Source of the DNA: Saprospiraceae bacterium
Lineage (GTDB): Bacteria > Bacteroidota > Bacteroidia > Chitinophagales > Saprospiraceae
Direction: 5' to 3'
NCBI GenBank assembly: GCA_020846655.1
Contig: JADLDL010000375.1
Location: 1-64,000, forward strand
Length of the DNA stretch: 64,000 nucleotides
Shown: positions 52,890 through 61,706 of the stretch, in pieces
Layout of the letters: each line of letters opens with the position of its first letter
How positions within the stretch are numbered: the first letter of the stretch is position 1
Program-made: the position numbers and the translations under genes
Notes under the pieces: generated by a model
What the model was told of the DNA's origin: nothing
Seen by the model: only the letters and a program-made list of their open reading frames with translations
Databases searched by the model: none

Positions 52890-53861
52890 ATGACATCTAC
52901 CCACCCGTTCGACTGGCTTTCAGATCTCAGTCCTGCCTTCGCCGCGCAGGAAGCCTGGCATTCCGGCACTTACCACGAAGAAAGTTTATTTCATTTGGTG
53001 TACGAGCCGGAAGCCCCATTTGCTATTGCCTGTGGAGCAGGTTTGTTGGCGGAACACATCCGCCGCTTCCGCTTTTCTCCGGATGTGATTCAGCGTATGG
53101 GGCAGGTCAGCGACGTTCGGGGCTGTTCGATGTTCAGCGAAAGTTTTCTGAATCATTTGCAACGGATGCGCCTACGGGTAAATGTCTGGGCAGCGCCGGA
53201 AGGCATGCTCTTGTTGCCGGGCGAGCCCTTGGCCATCATCCGTGGCCCTTATGCGCAGGTGTTGTTGATGGAAACGGCCTTGCGCTGGTTGGTCTGGCGC
53301 TCTACCCAGTGGGCGACCAATCTTGCCGTCGTGCGTTGGGAGAAACAACAATGGGAAGAAGAAGACACTCCCTCGCCGCCCTTAACCACCTTTAATTTTG
53401 ACGGCTGGAAAATTCGGGCCGAGTATATTGGCGGCGCTATTGCCGATGAAATTTTGGAAACGATCCGCACCCCAAGCCGCCCGCCCAACCCTACGGAAGG
53501 CTTGATATGTCAATGGAGAAGCAAGGCCAAACCTTCGGAAAATACGCCGGCCCCGCTCTCCCAGATCCGCCGGGTGTACAAAGCCAATCACGCATTGGGC
53601 GATATTTGGCTGACCGACGCCCTGGAAGAGATGGCCAGCGTGAGTAAAACAAGCGCCGGCATTACAGACCGGCGAACCCACCGGCACAAAACCTTGAAAT
53701 TTACCCGTTTTCAAAATTTATACCAGCCTCTTTTGGCTAAAGGCCATCCTGTGCTGGCCAACCAACGGCTGGGGTATTTGCGGCAGCGCACCCTCAAACA
53801 ACTCGAAGCCTTTCATTTTGCTCCTTTGGGCGAATATCCGCACGGCTGGTTGCTGCCCTAG
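52890..53861 (+). CDS. Nicotinate-phosphoribosyltransferase-like protein lacking the catalytic core
   Basis: The product has 323 residues. Residues about 10-165 follow the N-terminal domain of nicotinate phosphoribosyltransferase: an aromatic, His-Ser-Gly start (AWHSGTYHEES), FAIACGAGLLAEHIRRFRFS, ESFLNHLQRMRLRVNVWAAP, EGMLLLPGEPLAIIRGPYAQ and VLLMETALRWLVWRSTQWAT. The following part, where the enzyme has its phosphate-binding TIM barrel and autophosphorylated His, is instead a charged region with no such motifs. The C-terminus (LEAFHFAPLGEYPHGWLLP) is not family-like. It is therefore a remnant, a pseudoenzyme or a rebuilt protein. It is convergent with photolyase, 3 bases from its stop. Confidence 0.65.
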   Translation: MTSTHPFDWLSDLSPAFAAQEAWHSGTYHEESLFHLVYEPEAPFAIACGAGLLAEHIRRFRFSPDVIQRMGQVSDVRGCSMFSESFLNHLQRMRLRVNVWAAPEGMLLLPGEPLAIIRGPYAQVLLMETALRWLVWRSTQWATNLAVVRWEKQQWEEEDTPSPPLTTFNFDGWKIRAEYIGGAIADEILETIRTPSRPPNPTEGLICQWRSKAKPSENTPAPLSQIRRVYKANHALGDIWLTDALEEMASVSKTSAGITDRRTHRHKTLKFTRFQNLYQPLLAKGHPVLANQRLGYLRQRTLKQLEAFHFAPLGEYPHGWLLP

Positions 53862-53864
53862 CCA

Positions 53865-55229
53865 TTAGCCTAATGCTGTTTTGTACGCCTCCAGGCATCG
53901 CTGGCGCGCAAAAGCATGGTCCACCATGGGGGGCGGATAGCGGACGCTGCCCAACTCGGGCACCCATCGGCGGATGTATTGGTGCTCCGGGTCAAATTTT
54001 TTCGTTTGTTCGGCCGGATTGAAAATCCGGAAATACGGGGCGGCATCGGTGCCGCAGCCAGCCGCCCATTGCCAGCCGCCGTTGTTGCTGGCCAAGTCAA
54101 AATCAAGGAGTTTTTCAGCAAAATAGGCCTCGCCCAACCGCCAATCCAGCAACAGGTGTTTGGTTAAAAAACTGGCGGTAATCATGCGCACCCGGTTGTG
54201 CATAAATCCGGTAGCATTCAACTCGCGCATCCCGGCATCCACGATGGGATATCCCGTTCGGCCCTCGCACCAGCGCTGAAACTCCTCCGGTGCATCGCGC
54301 CAGGGCACCCGCGCATATTGGGCCTTGAACGGCTGCCCGACGACTCCTGGAAAATGGGCCAGAATCTGGCTGTAAAAATCCCGCCAAATCAATTCATTTA
54401 AATAGGTGTCGCTCAAACCAAATGCATGTCGGGCCTTTTCCCGGATACTGATCGTGCCAAAACGAAAATGAATGCCCAACCGGGAGGTGCCAGCACGACC
54501 TGGAAAATCGCGGGTTTGAGCATAGTTTCGAATCAGGCTACGCGCTACGGTAGTCGGTGGAATGCTTTGTTGGGAAGGCGCAAAACCAATCTCCGGCAAT
54601 TCCGGCATCGGGGCCGGCTGGGTTGTCAAAAAATTGGCAGCATATTGTAGGGTTGGATAACTCCGGAGATAAAACGAAACCGGCTCCGCTTCACCCGGCA
54701 GTAGTTGTTTTCGGGACTGTAGTTTGGCGAGCCATTTCCGGCTGTACGGCGTGAAAACCGTGTAGGGCGTTCCGTCGTCTTTCAGCACCTCGTCTTTTTC
54801 AAAAATAACATGGTCTTTGTGCTGGTGAAAAGGGATTTTTGCATTTTGTAGTAAATCCTTCACTGACTGGTCGCGGTTCAGCGCATACGGCTCGTAGTCG
54901 CGGTTGGAATAGACGGCTCCAACAGGAAATTCCTGCAACAAGTCTTTCCAGACCTCTAAGGGTGCGCCCTGCCGCACCAGGAGGGTGCTACCCAGTTGGG
55001 CGAGTTCCTGATGCAATTGCTGAACAGCCTGGTGGATAAACGTCACTCGGGCGTCCGTTTTGTCGGACAGATCGTCGAGGATCTGGGTATCAAAAATGAA
55101 TACCGGCAGTACCGGCATTTTACCTTTCAAAGCATGAAAAAGGGCTGCATTATCGTCGAGACGGAGGTCGCGGCGAAACCAGAAGAGGGCAACAGGCTGT
55201 GGCATTGGATCGTATGGATTTGTGGGCAT
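53865..55229 (-). CDS. phr: Deoxyribodipyrimidine photolyase
   Basis: The product has 454 residues and repairs UV-made cyclobutane pyrimidine dimers using light and FADH-. The N-terminal antenna domain starts VALFWFRRDLRLDDNAALF. The FAD domain has GRTGYPIVDAGMRELNATGF, the HNRVRMITASFLTKHLLLDW segment, DLASNNGGWQWAAGCGTDA and PYFRIFNPAEQTKKFDP, all class I CPD-photolyase features. The start at ATG 55229 (or 55205) fits the family; the frame is open further upstream. Cryptochrome-like function is possible but less likely given the conserved Trp/Asn residues. Confidence 0.94.
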   Translation of the reverse strand: MPTNPYDPMPQPVALFWFRRDLRLDDNAALFHALKGKMPVLPVFIFDTQILDDLSDKTDARVTFIHQAVQQLHQELAQLGSTLLVRQGAPLEVWKDLLQEFPVGAVYSNRDYEPYALNRDQSVKDLLQNAKIPFHQHKDHVIFEKDEVLKDDGTPYTVFTPYSRKWLAKLQSRKQLLPGEAEPVSFYLRSYPTLQYAANFLTTQPAPMPELPEIGFAPSQQSIPPTTVARSLIRNYAQTRDFPGRAGTSRLGIHFRFGTISIREKARHAFGLSDTYLNELIWRDFYSQILAHFPGVVGQPFKAQYARVPWRDAPEEFQRWCEGRTGYPIVDAGMRELNATGFMHNRVRMITASFLTKHLLLDWRLGEAYFAEKLLDFDLASNNGGWQWAAGCGTDAAPYFRIFNPAEQTKKFDPEHQYIRRWVPELGSVRYPPPMVDHAFARQRCLEAYKTALG

Positions 55230-55274
55230 AACATCAAAATCCGGATTGTGTTTTCCTGAAAAGCCGGATAGCCA

Positions 55275-55313
55275 CAAAAAAACGGGCCAGCCCGATCCGG
55301 CTGGCCCGTTTTT
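55275..55313 (-). terminator. Terminator after the AIM24 gene
   Basis: AACGGGCCAGCC pairs perfectly with GGCTGGCCCGTT (6-base loop); on the minus strand a TTTTTT run follows. It lies just beyond the AIM24-family stop codon at 55334 and upstream of photolyase. Confidence 0.88.
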
Positions 55314-55333
55314 GAACGCATAGGACTTGAAAA

Positions 55334-56119
55334 TTAATGGCCGTCCAACATATTGCCCAAGCCTCCCAGGATACTGCCTTCGTCTTTGCCCCGGGTAGTG
55401 CCGTATTGCAGGATACGCGCAGCGAGACGACTCACTGGCAGTGACTGGAGCCAAACTTTGCCGGGGCCACGCAGTACGGCAAAAAACAGGCCTTCGCCAC
55501 CGAAAACCATATTTTTTACGCCTTTGACAAATTGGATGTCATAGTCTACGCGGTGCGTAAAGGCAACGATGCAACCGGTATCGACACGCAGCACCTCACC
55601 TACGGCCAAATCCCGTTCGAGGATATAGCCGCCGGCGTGCACGAATGCCATCCCATCGCCTTCAAGTTTTTGCATGATGAAGCCTTCTCCGCCAAACAGG
55701 CCGGTGCCCAATTTGCGCTGGAATTCAATGCCGACCTGAACGCCTTTGGCCGCGCAAAGGAATGCGTCTTTCTGGCAAACGATCTTGCCATCGAACTGCA
55801 TAAGGTCGAGCGGAACAATTTTGCCGGCATAAGGAGCCGCAAACGTGACTTTTTGTTTACCCGGCACGGTGTTGGTGAAGGTGGTCATGAACAGGCTCTC
55901 ACCGGTGAGCATTCGTTTGCCGGCCGACATTAGTTTGCCGAGAAAACCTTGCTCCTGCCCGCTTCCATCGCCAAAAACCGTAGCCATTTGGACGCCCTCG
56001 TCCATGAACATGAAACTGCCGGATTCGGCAATGACCGTTTCCTGCGGATCAAGTTCTATTTCCACGCACTGCATCTCTTCTCCGTGGATTTGATAATCAA
56101 TTTCGTGATTGCGACGCAT
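55334..56119 (-). CDS. AIM24/TIGR00266 family protein
   Basis: The product has 261 residues. The family signature is visible in the N-terminal [20 protein letters not shown] and [19 protein letters not shown], and in the glycine-rich [19 protein letters not shown] and [20 protein letters not shown]. These proteins form a tandem double-stranded beta-helix fold. The function is unknown, though distant relatives act in mitochondria. The start is the ATG at 56119, 82 bases after a -7 element; the frame is open further upstream but is not family-like. It is a single-gene unit closed by a strong terminator. Confidence 0.9.
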   Translation of the reverse strand: MRRNHEIDYQIHGEEMQCVEIELDPQETVIAESGSFMFMDEGVQMATVFGDGSGQEQGFLGKLMSAGKRMLTGESLFMTTFTNTVPGKQKVTFAAPYAGKIVPLDLMQFDGKIVCQKDAFLCAAKGVQVGIEFQRKLGTGLFGGEGFIMQKLEGDGMAFVHAGGYILERDLAVGEVLRVDTGCIVAFTHRVDYDIQFVKGVKNMVFGGEGLFFAVLRGPGKVWLQSLPVSRLAARILQYGTTRGKDEGSILGGLGNMLDGH

Positions 56120-56201
56120 AATCTGATTTTGTTTGAATATTGAGTTTTTGAGTTTGAATAACCGAAAAGGTCTGGTAAGCCAGCCGTTTCTGATATGCCG
56201 G

Positions 56202-56209
56202 CAAAAATA
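56202..56209 (-). promoter_or_regulatory. Candidate -7 element for the AIM24 gene
   Basis: TATTTTTG on the minus strand lies 82 bases before the ATG at 56119. Confidence 0.45.
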
Positions 56210-56305
56210 CCCGATTGCAAAATTCAAATGGTAGCAATTCCCGACGAGTACGCACAATTACTCGGCCAAGAAAACATTTGACAAAACCAAGTTATTGGCC
56301 AGGGC

Positions 56306-56605
56306 CTAGGCCTGATACTCGCCGGTGATGGTTTGTTTCAATACCCGCATGTAGGTTTTTTCATCAATCAACAAGCGCACGATGTTGCCGTCGATTTTTG
56401 TCACCTTACCGATAATGCCGGCGCTGGTGACGACTTCCATGCCTTCCCGCAGGCTGTCCACAAATTTTTGTTGGTCTTTTTGCCGTTTGACCTGTGGCCG
56501 GATCAGGAAAAAGTAAAAAACGACAATAATCAGCAGGGGGAACAACATGCCGATAAGGGGGCTTCCACCTGGTTGTCCGGCTTGCAAGAGAATGAATTGC
56601 AACAT
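56306..56605 (-). CDS. yajC: Preprotein translocase subunit YajC
   Basis: The product has 99 residues. One transmembrane helix (about 18-36, LIGMLFPLLIIVVFYFFLI) is followed at once by RPQVKRQKDQQKFVDSLREG and a small beta domain (VVTSAGIIGKVTKIDGNIV), the standard YajC plan. It associates with SecDF at the inner membrane and supports Sec export. The start is at ATG 56605, before the hydrophobic segment. The secDF genes are not in the window. A terminator separates it from the M16 gene upstream. Confidence 0.93.
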   Translation of the reverse strand: MLQFILLQAGQPGGSPLIGMLFPLLIIVVFYFFLIRPQVKRQKDQQKFVDSLREGMEVVTSAGIIGKVTKIDGNIVRLLIDEKTYMRVLKQTITGEYQA

Positions 56606-56624
56606 GGTTGGTTCAGATTTTATA

Positions 56625-56663
56625 AGAAAAAACATCCCGGCACACACAATCGGTGCCGGGATG
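56625..56663 (-). terminator. Terminator after the M16 non-catalytic gene
   Basis: CATCCCGGCAC pairs perfectly with GTGCCGGGATG (9-base loop). On the minus strand a TTTTTT run follows. It lies about 55 bases beyond the stop of the M16 gene and just before yajC. Confidence 0.85.
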
Positions 56664-56717
56664 CGCAAAAGTAGTTTTTCCTGTCGGTAATTCCGGAGCC
56701 CGGAAGGCCTCAAAACT

Positions 56718-58859
56718 TTATTTCACTTCAAACAGGGTGTCGGAAATGCCGGTATTGGCTTTGATTTCCAGCACAGTGCCGACCATCGGGACGGGGAAAA
56801 CGCCGGAAATCGTAATCTTGTGTGGAAACTGCACGCCATTCACAGCCTTGTAGTCGCCAAAGTCATTGGTCATAGTTGCCGGTTCGCCATCCTGGCCCGG
56901 CTGGACCGATACTTCCCGCACTTTGAGGCTGGAGGCCATATCGTAGTACTCCGTGGATTTTTTTCCATCCGGACGTACCACTTCAATAATATAGGCATTT
57001 TTGCCGTCAATCGCCTCAATGCCTTTGAGGGCCAGTTGGTACCCAGCCGATACGTAGTTGGCTTCTTTGCAAAAGAGGGCTTGTTCTTTCATGTCGGTCA
57101 GTTCTTCGCCTTCTAAGGGACGTGCGCCGCCCATGCCCGACTCCATGGCTTTTTCGCCGTCAAAAACGCGGTGCGACAATACCTGTCCATTCATCGTCAT
57201 GTCGATGGCGAGTTTCGTCGCATCTTTTTGTGCGATCGTCATATCGAATGAAGGCCCCGGCGTTTTCAGGTTCATTTTTGTCGTCAAGTCCTTGAGTTCT
57301 GCAATTTTTTTGGTTCCTCCGATGGCGTTGACATAGTCGGCAAGCACGGTTTGTGCGGTGACGCCAGCCGGGATAGCGACGTTATTGTCTTGGATCGGTG
57401 CGCCAAAAGCATCAAAAAAGCGCAATTTGCCGTCGGCCGAAAATTGTTTTAGCCGTTCTGCGACATCGTCTTTGTTGCCGACGACCAGGATGTATGCGCG
57501 GTCCGGCGTCACGTATTTGTTGGCCAGGCGCTGAATGTCCTCTGCCGTAACGGCTTGGAGGTTTTGCAGGTACTTTTCATAGTAGTCGGCCGGCAGGCCA
57601 TACAAGGCCGTGTTGAGGGCAAAAGTAGCCACGGTACCCGGTTGCTCCAGGCTTTGCGAGAACTGTCCGGTCATCACGTTTTTCACTACCTGCAATTCCT
57701 CTGCCGGTACTTTCTCAGCCCGTAGTTTGTTCATCTCCTTTTTGAATTCGATGATAGAGCTGTCGGTCACGGCATTGCGGACGCTGGCGTTGGCGTTGAA
57801 ATATCCCACCAGTTCATCGGCCACCAGTGCAGTACGGGCACCATAGGTGTAGCCATGCCCTTCGCGCAGGTTGGCGTCTACCCGTGACTTGAGCGGGATG
57901 CCCCCCAGAATCGTGTTCATAACCCGTGCAGCAATGGCATCCGGACTATTTTGTGGCAGTTCAACGGGATACGTGATGTTGATGACGGACTGTACGGCCC
58001 CAGGTTTGTGCACAAAATCTACTTCGCTTTTGGCGGGTTGGCTGGGCGTCTTGTAGCTGTGCGTAGGCACTTTGCCGCCGGTCCATTTGCCAAAAAACTG
58101 CTCTGCCTTGGCCAGGGCAGCGGCCTTCGTAATATCGCCGACCACAACGAGATATGCGATATTCGGTTTGAAATAGGTGTTGTAATGTGCCTTGATGGGA
58201 TCCAGGGTGATTTTCGCAAGCGAGGCTTCCGTCAGGATTTCACCATAGGGATGCTCTTTTCCATAGCGCAGAATTGCACCTACATTGCTGGCAATTTGGC
58301 CGGCATCGTCTTTGGACGAAGCCAGGCCACTTTCCGAGCGCCGCTTAGCCTTGTCCAGTTCTTCTTGCGGAAAACTGGGGTTGATCAGCACATCGGCCAT
58401 GATGCTGAGCAGTTTGTCCGAGTGTTTGCTGAGGCATGCGCCCGAAACGCCGTTGCCGTCTGAGGACAAAAATGCACCGATAAAGTCTACCTCTTCATCG
58501 ATCTTGGATTTGGAGCGGGTGCTGGTGCCTTTGGTCAGCAATTCGCCCATCAGGTCTATTGTGCCGGCCGTTTCCTTTTCCAGAACCGGGTCTTTGTCGA
58601 CAAACACCCGGAAGGAGACTTGCGGCAGTTTGTGGTTTTCTACCACGATCACCGTCAGGCCATTTGCTAATTTGGTAGTTTCGGCTTTGCCAATTTGAAT
58701 TTTAGGCGCCGAGCCGGCTTTGGGAGATGATTTGCGGATCTCGCCGCTGGGAATTGGAATTACCGGCGCACCGCTTTTGGTCTGTTGAGCAGAGAGCGGA
58801 GTATGGAATGTGGCCGTCAGGAATACTGCAGCAGCCAGCATCTGGAGATATTTTTTCAT
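56718..58859 (-). CDS. M16-family protein without zinc motif, with extra C-terminal domain
   Basis: The product has 713 residues. A signal peptide (MKKYLQMLAAAVFLTATFH, then TPLSAQQ) is followed by two M16 (insulinase-type) domains to about 480. Where the active enzyme has HxxEH, this one reads GTIDLMGELLTKGT, so zinc binding and peptidase activity are lost. Such proteins act as the non-catalytic half of an M16 pair. The last ~210 residues form a separate domain (AIGGTKKIAELKDLTTKMNL, then DMTMNGQVLSHRVFDGEKAM) resembling the LolA-like lipoprotein-carrier fold. The active partner is encoded directly upstream, 51 bases away. Confidence 0.9.
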   Translation of the reverse strand: MKKYLQMLAAAVFLTATFHTPLSAQQTKSGAPVIPIPSGEIRKSSPKAGSAPKIQIGKAETTKLANGLTVIVVENHKLPQVSFRVFVDKDPVLEKETAGTIDLMGELLTKGTSTRSKSKIDEEVDFIGAFLSSDGNGVSGACLSKHSDKLLSIMADVLINPSFPQEELDKAKRRSESGLASSKDDAGQIASNVGAILRYGKEHPYGEILTEASLAKITLDPIKAHYNTYFKPNIAYLVVVGDITKAAALAKAEQFFGKWTGGKVPTHSYKTPSQPAKSEVDFVHKPGAVQSVINITYPVELPQNSPDAIAARVMNTILGGIPLKSRVDANLREGHGYTYGARTALVADELVGYFNANASVRNAVTDSSIIEFKKEMNKLRAEKVPAEELQVVKNVMTGQFSQSLEQPGTVATFALNTALYGLPADYYEKYLQNLQAVTAEDIQRLANKYVTPDRAYILVVGNKDDVAERLKQFSADGKLRFFDAFGAPIQDNNVAIPAGVTAQTVLADYVNAIGGTKKIAELKDLTTKMNLKTPGPSFDMTIAQKDATKLAIDMTMNGQVLSHRVFDGEKAMESGMGGARPLEGEELTDMKEQALFCKEANYVSAGYQLALKGIEAIDGKNAYIIEVVRPDGKKSTEYYDMASSLKVREVSVQPGQDGEPATMTNDFGDYKAVNGVQFPHKITISGVFPVPMVGTVLEIKANTGISDTLFEVK

Positions 58860-58910
58860 ACAAAAATTAGTACGTTATTCGTTTTAAATTATTGATATCC
58901 AAAACAGTAA

Positions 58911-60230
58911 CTACGGTTGCTTGCCTTTGGGCATCCAGTGCAACACGACACGTGCTTTGTTTTGGAAGTATTTTTTTGCAGCGCGTTGCAGGTCAGCACG
59001 GGTAACCTTCCGGTAGCGTTCGAGTTCAGTGTTGATCAGGTTGGCGTCGCCGTAGTACATTTCATAATTGGCGAGGCTTTCGGCGATGCCGGCGACATTG
59101 TTGTTGGCCGTCACAAAGTCGGCTTCTACCTGGTTTTGCAATTTTTGAAATTCCGTTTCCGAGATCAATTCGTCCTGAACGTTGGTGATAACCTCGTCCA
59201 TTGATTTTTCCAGGTCGGCTACATTTGCGCCCATGTTGGCTACGCCGTACATGATGCAAGGAGCAGGATTTTCGAGTTCAAACGCGAAGGATCCAGCAGC
59301 CACAGCCTTTTGCTCTTCGTCGACGATTTTTTTCTGCATCCGGCTGCTTTCGCCCTGGCTGAGGAGCATAGTCAGCATTTTTACGGCGTAAAAATCCGGC
59401 GTGCCCTGTGCAGGAACATGATAGGCAAAAACCACGGCTGGGAGTTGGACGTTGTCAAAAATCGTATCGCGCACTTCGCTGGTCATGGCGGGCTCTACGA
59501 TTTTAGGGCGATAGATCTCCGTTTTGCCGCGCGGAATGTCTTTAAAGTACACATCGATCAGTTTTTTGGTTTGTTCGATGTCGATATCTCCGGCGATGGA
59601 AAGGATAGCGTTGTCCGGGCGATAAAAATCCTGATAAAATTGCACGTAGTCCTGTTCCTGGGCGGCATCAAGGTGTTCCATCGAGCCGATCGGCATGTGC
59701 TTGTAGGGGTGTTTGGTGTACAGGTGCGAAACGGCTTCTTCGAGCAGGCGACCGTAGGGCTGGTTGTCGTAGCGCATCCGGCGTTCTTCTTTGACCACCT
59801 GGCGCTGTGTTTCGATACCGATTTGCTCTACTTTGGCGTGCATCATGCGCTCGCTTTCGAGCCAAAGGCCGAGGCCGAGCTGATTGCTCGGTAGTTTTTC
59901 GTAGTAGAACGTCCGATCGAAGGTAGTATTGGCGTTGTTCATGCCGCCGGCGTTGCTGATGTAGTCGTCAAATTCGCCCCGTTTGATGTTTTCGGAGCCT
60001 TCAAACAGCAAGTGTTCAAAGAAATGCGCGAAGCCGGTGCGTTCGGGTTTTTCATTTTTAGAGCCAACATGGTACATGACCGAAACGGCCACAATCGGTG
60101 TGGAATGATCCTCGTGTAGCAGCACTTTCAGGCCATTCGGCAATTCGTACTCTACAAATTTAATATTCTGGCCTGTAGCTGTTGCCAGCCAGCCAAACAG
60201 TAACATGAAAACTGGAATACATCTTTTCAT
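58911..60230 (-). CDS. M16-family zinc peptidase, catalytic subunit
   Basis: The product has 439 residues with a signal peptide (MKRCIPVFMLLFGWLATAT). The inverted zinc motif is His69-FF-Glu72-His73 in GFAHFFEHLLFEG, and the third ligand is probably Glu149 in QVVKEERRMRYD, the expected ~76 residues later. The second M16 domain contains the substrate-binding RxxxY-type region. It is a periplasmic peptidase that very likely works as a heterodimer with the inactive M16 protein encoded next. The substrate is unknown, perhaps short peptides from envelope turnover. Confidence 0.93.
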   Translation of the reverse strand: MKRCIPVFMLLFGWLATATGQNIKFVEYELPNGLKVLLHEDHSTPIVAVSVMYHVGSKNEKPERTGFAHFFEHLLFEGSENIKRGEFDDYISNAGGMNNANTTFDRTFYYEKLPSNQLGLGLWLESERMMHAKVEQIGIETQRQVVKEERRMRYDNQPYGRLLEEAVSHLYTKHPYKHMPIGSMEHLDAAQEQDYVQFYQDFYRPDNAILSIAGDIDIEQTKKLIDVYFKDIPRGKTEIYRPKIVEPAMTSEVRDTIFDNVQLPAVVFAYHVPAQGTPDFYAVKMLTMLLSQGESSRMQKKIVDEEQKAVAAGSFAFELENPAPCIMYGVANMGANVADLEKSMDEVITNVQDELISETEFQKLQNQVEADFVTANNNVAGIAESLANYEMYYGDANLINTELERYRKVTRADLQRAAKKYFQNKARVVLHWMPKGKQP

Positions 60231-60377
60231 AACGATGGTTTGAAATTGAACATTTTGGCGTCAAAAAGCAGCGCAAAAGTGCAGAGATCGGCGCTAATTT
60301 TTGCCTGGTTTCGATAAACGAATGCCAACGTTCGCCCAAAAGCGTCAGACCGAAGGGGTTTGTGTCCGACAAACAAA

Positions 60378-60404
60378 GAAGGGGCAGCCTGAGACTGCCC
60401 CTTC
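60378..60404 (-). terminator. Terminator after the YkuK-like gene
   Basis: GAAGGGGCAG pairs perfectly with CTGCCCCTTC (7-base loop); on the minus strand TTTGTTTG follows. It separates the YkuK-like gene from the M16 operon. Confidence 0.75.
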
Positions 60405-60457
60405 TGGTATCGGGATGATACCGCTGGGTAAGGAACAAATAGGGGCTTCTGCCAGGC

Positions 60458-60928
60458 TTAAATCACTTTGTCCGCACAGGAAGAGGAAGCAAAAGCGTCG
60501 GGTTTGGCTTTGAACACAAAACCCATGCTAAGGATGTACCCCATCGCTTCTTTCAAGGCTGTATTGCTTTCGAACGTGGGATCGGTGTTGATATCGGCAT
60601 GTACTTCCAGGGCGATATCATACCGGTCCAACAATTCGCAGAGCGAATAGGCCACCTCTACCGAGCGGCCAACCTCCAGGATCATCCGTTCGCGGAGGGT
60701 CATGGTGCGCTGCATTTTGTCGTTGGAAATGAACATGAAGCCGCCTCTTTTTTCCCGCAAAAACACGATAACTGTAGCGAAATGTACTTCTCCGCCAATC
60801 ACTTGCGAGTCTGTTCCAATACAAACCTTGAGCTGATAGCCCGCAGCGGTTTCTCTGCGGATCGTTTCTTCTACCGCTGTGAGCAAGGGTTGATCAATAC
60901 GCTGCCCATTGAGTCTTCTCCAATGCAT
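60458..60928 (-). CDS. YkuK/DUF458 family RNase H-like protein
   Basis: The product has 156 residues. The core KVCIGTDSQVIGGEVHFATVIV at about 34-55 has the Asp40 of an RNase H-like fold, and ALEVHADINTDPTFESN supplies further acidic residues. YkuK-type proteins are short and of unknown function, and nuclease activity is only inferred from the fold. It is a stand-alone gene with its own terminator downstream. Confidence 0.85.
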   Translation of the reverse strand: MHWRRLNGQRIDQPLLTAVEETIRRETAAGYQLKVCIGTDSQVIGGEVHFATVIVFLREKRGGFMFISNDKMQRTMTLRERMILEVGRSVEVAYSLCELLDRYDIALEVHADINTDPTFESNTALKEAMGYILSMGFVFKAKPDAFASSSCADKVI

Positions 60929-61131
60929 AAGATGGTAAATGTTTGGTGATGAAACAAAAAGAGATCAGGTCACTTTTAACAGGGCGGGTGCAGGCGATTC
61001 AATTTTAATTGCCGGATAATCAAAGAATGCCCCAAATTTAGCATTCAGAATAGCGATTTGGGGCAATATGTTCCAAATTTAATGTATACTTAAACCAAAC
61101 TTTTGCTAAAAGAGTTCCGGGATTTACACGA

Positions 61132-61641
61132 ATGAACAAATCTTCCTTTATCAAACGGGTCAATTCGCCATTTTGGATGCGCCTATTTCTGCTGTGGAAA
61201 CTGCCGGCAGCCTGGTTCATGGGAGTCCGGGTGGAATCCTGCACACCACAGCGCGCTGTGGTGTGTTTGCCGTATGGCTGGCGGTCACAAAACCCATTTC
61301 GGTCAACCTATTTCGCGGCGCAATGTGCTGCGGGTGAATTATCAACCGGCCTGTTGGCGCTGGTAGCCTTACAGGAAAGAGATCCGGTATCCATGCTGGT
61401 GCTTCGAATAGAAGCTGAATTTCTGAAAAAAGCCGACCAGGCCCTGCTATTTACTTGTGAAGAGGGCGACTTGGTAGAGTCGGCGCTTGATGAAACGTTT
61501 CGGACCCGCCAAGCCCAGGTTGTGCGGCTGAGCACTGTGGGTCGGTTGCCGGATGGAACGGAAGCGGCCCGGATGTGGATTACCTGGTCCTTCAAAGCGA
61601 GGGCCGCAAAACGTCTGGCCCGGAAAGAGGGTCTCCTGTAA
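61132..61641 (+). CDS. DUF4442 (hotdog thioesterase-like) protein
   Basis: The product has 169 residues. The sequence follows the DUF4442 family: an amphipathic start, FRSTYFAAQCAAGELSTGLL as the central hotdog helix, and KADQALLFTCEEGDLVESAL with later strands. A thioesterase-like role is inferred from the fold; no substrate is known. It is convergent with the SprB-repeat gene, with a strong bidirectional terminator between. Confidence 0.85.
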   Translation: MNKSSFIKRVNSPFWMRLFLLWKLPAAWFMGVRVESCTPQRAVVCLPYGWRSQNPFRSTYFAAQCAAGELSTGLLALVALQERDPVSMLVLRIEAEFLKKADQALLFTCEEGDLVESALDETFRTRQAQVVRLSTVGRLPDGTEAARMWITWSFKARAAKRLARKEGLL

Positions 61642-61646
61642 AGAAA

Positions 61647-61678
61647 ATGCGCCCCGCCGGAAAACCGACGGGGCGCAT
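61647..61678. terminator. Bidirectional hairpin terminator
   Basis: ATGCGCCCCG pairs with CGGGGCGCAT and the stem extends inward with one mismatch to CGG/CCG (4-base AAAA loop). It lies 6 bases beyond the DUF4442 stop and about 30 bases from the stop of the convergent SprB-repeat gene. There is no long T run on the plus side. Confidence 0.65.
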
Positions 61679-61706
61679 GGTGTATTAAAACCAGGCAATG
61701 CCTGTT

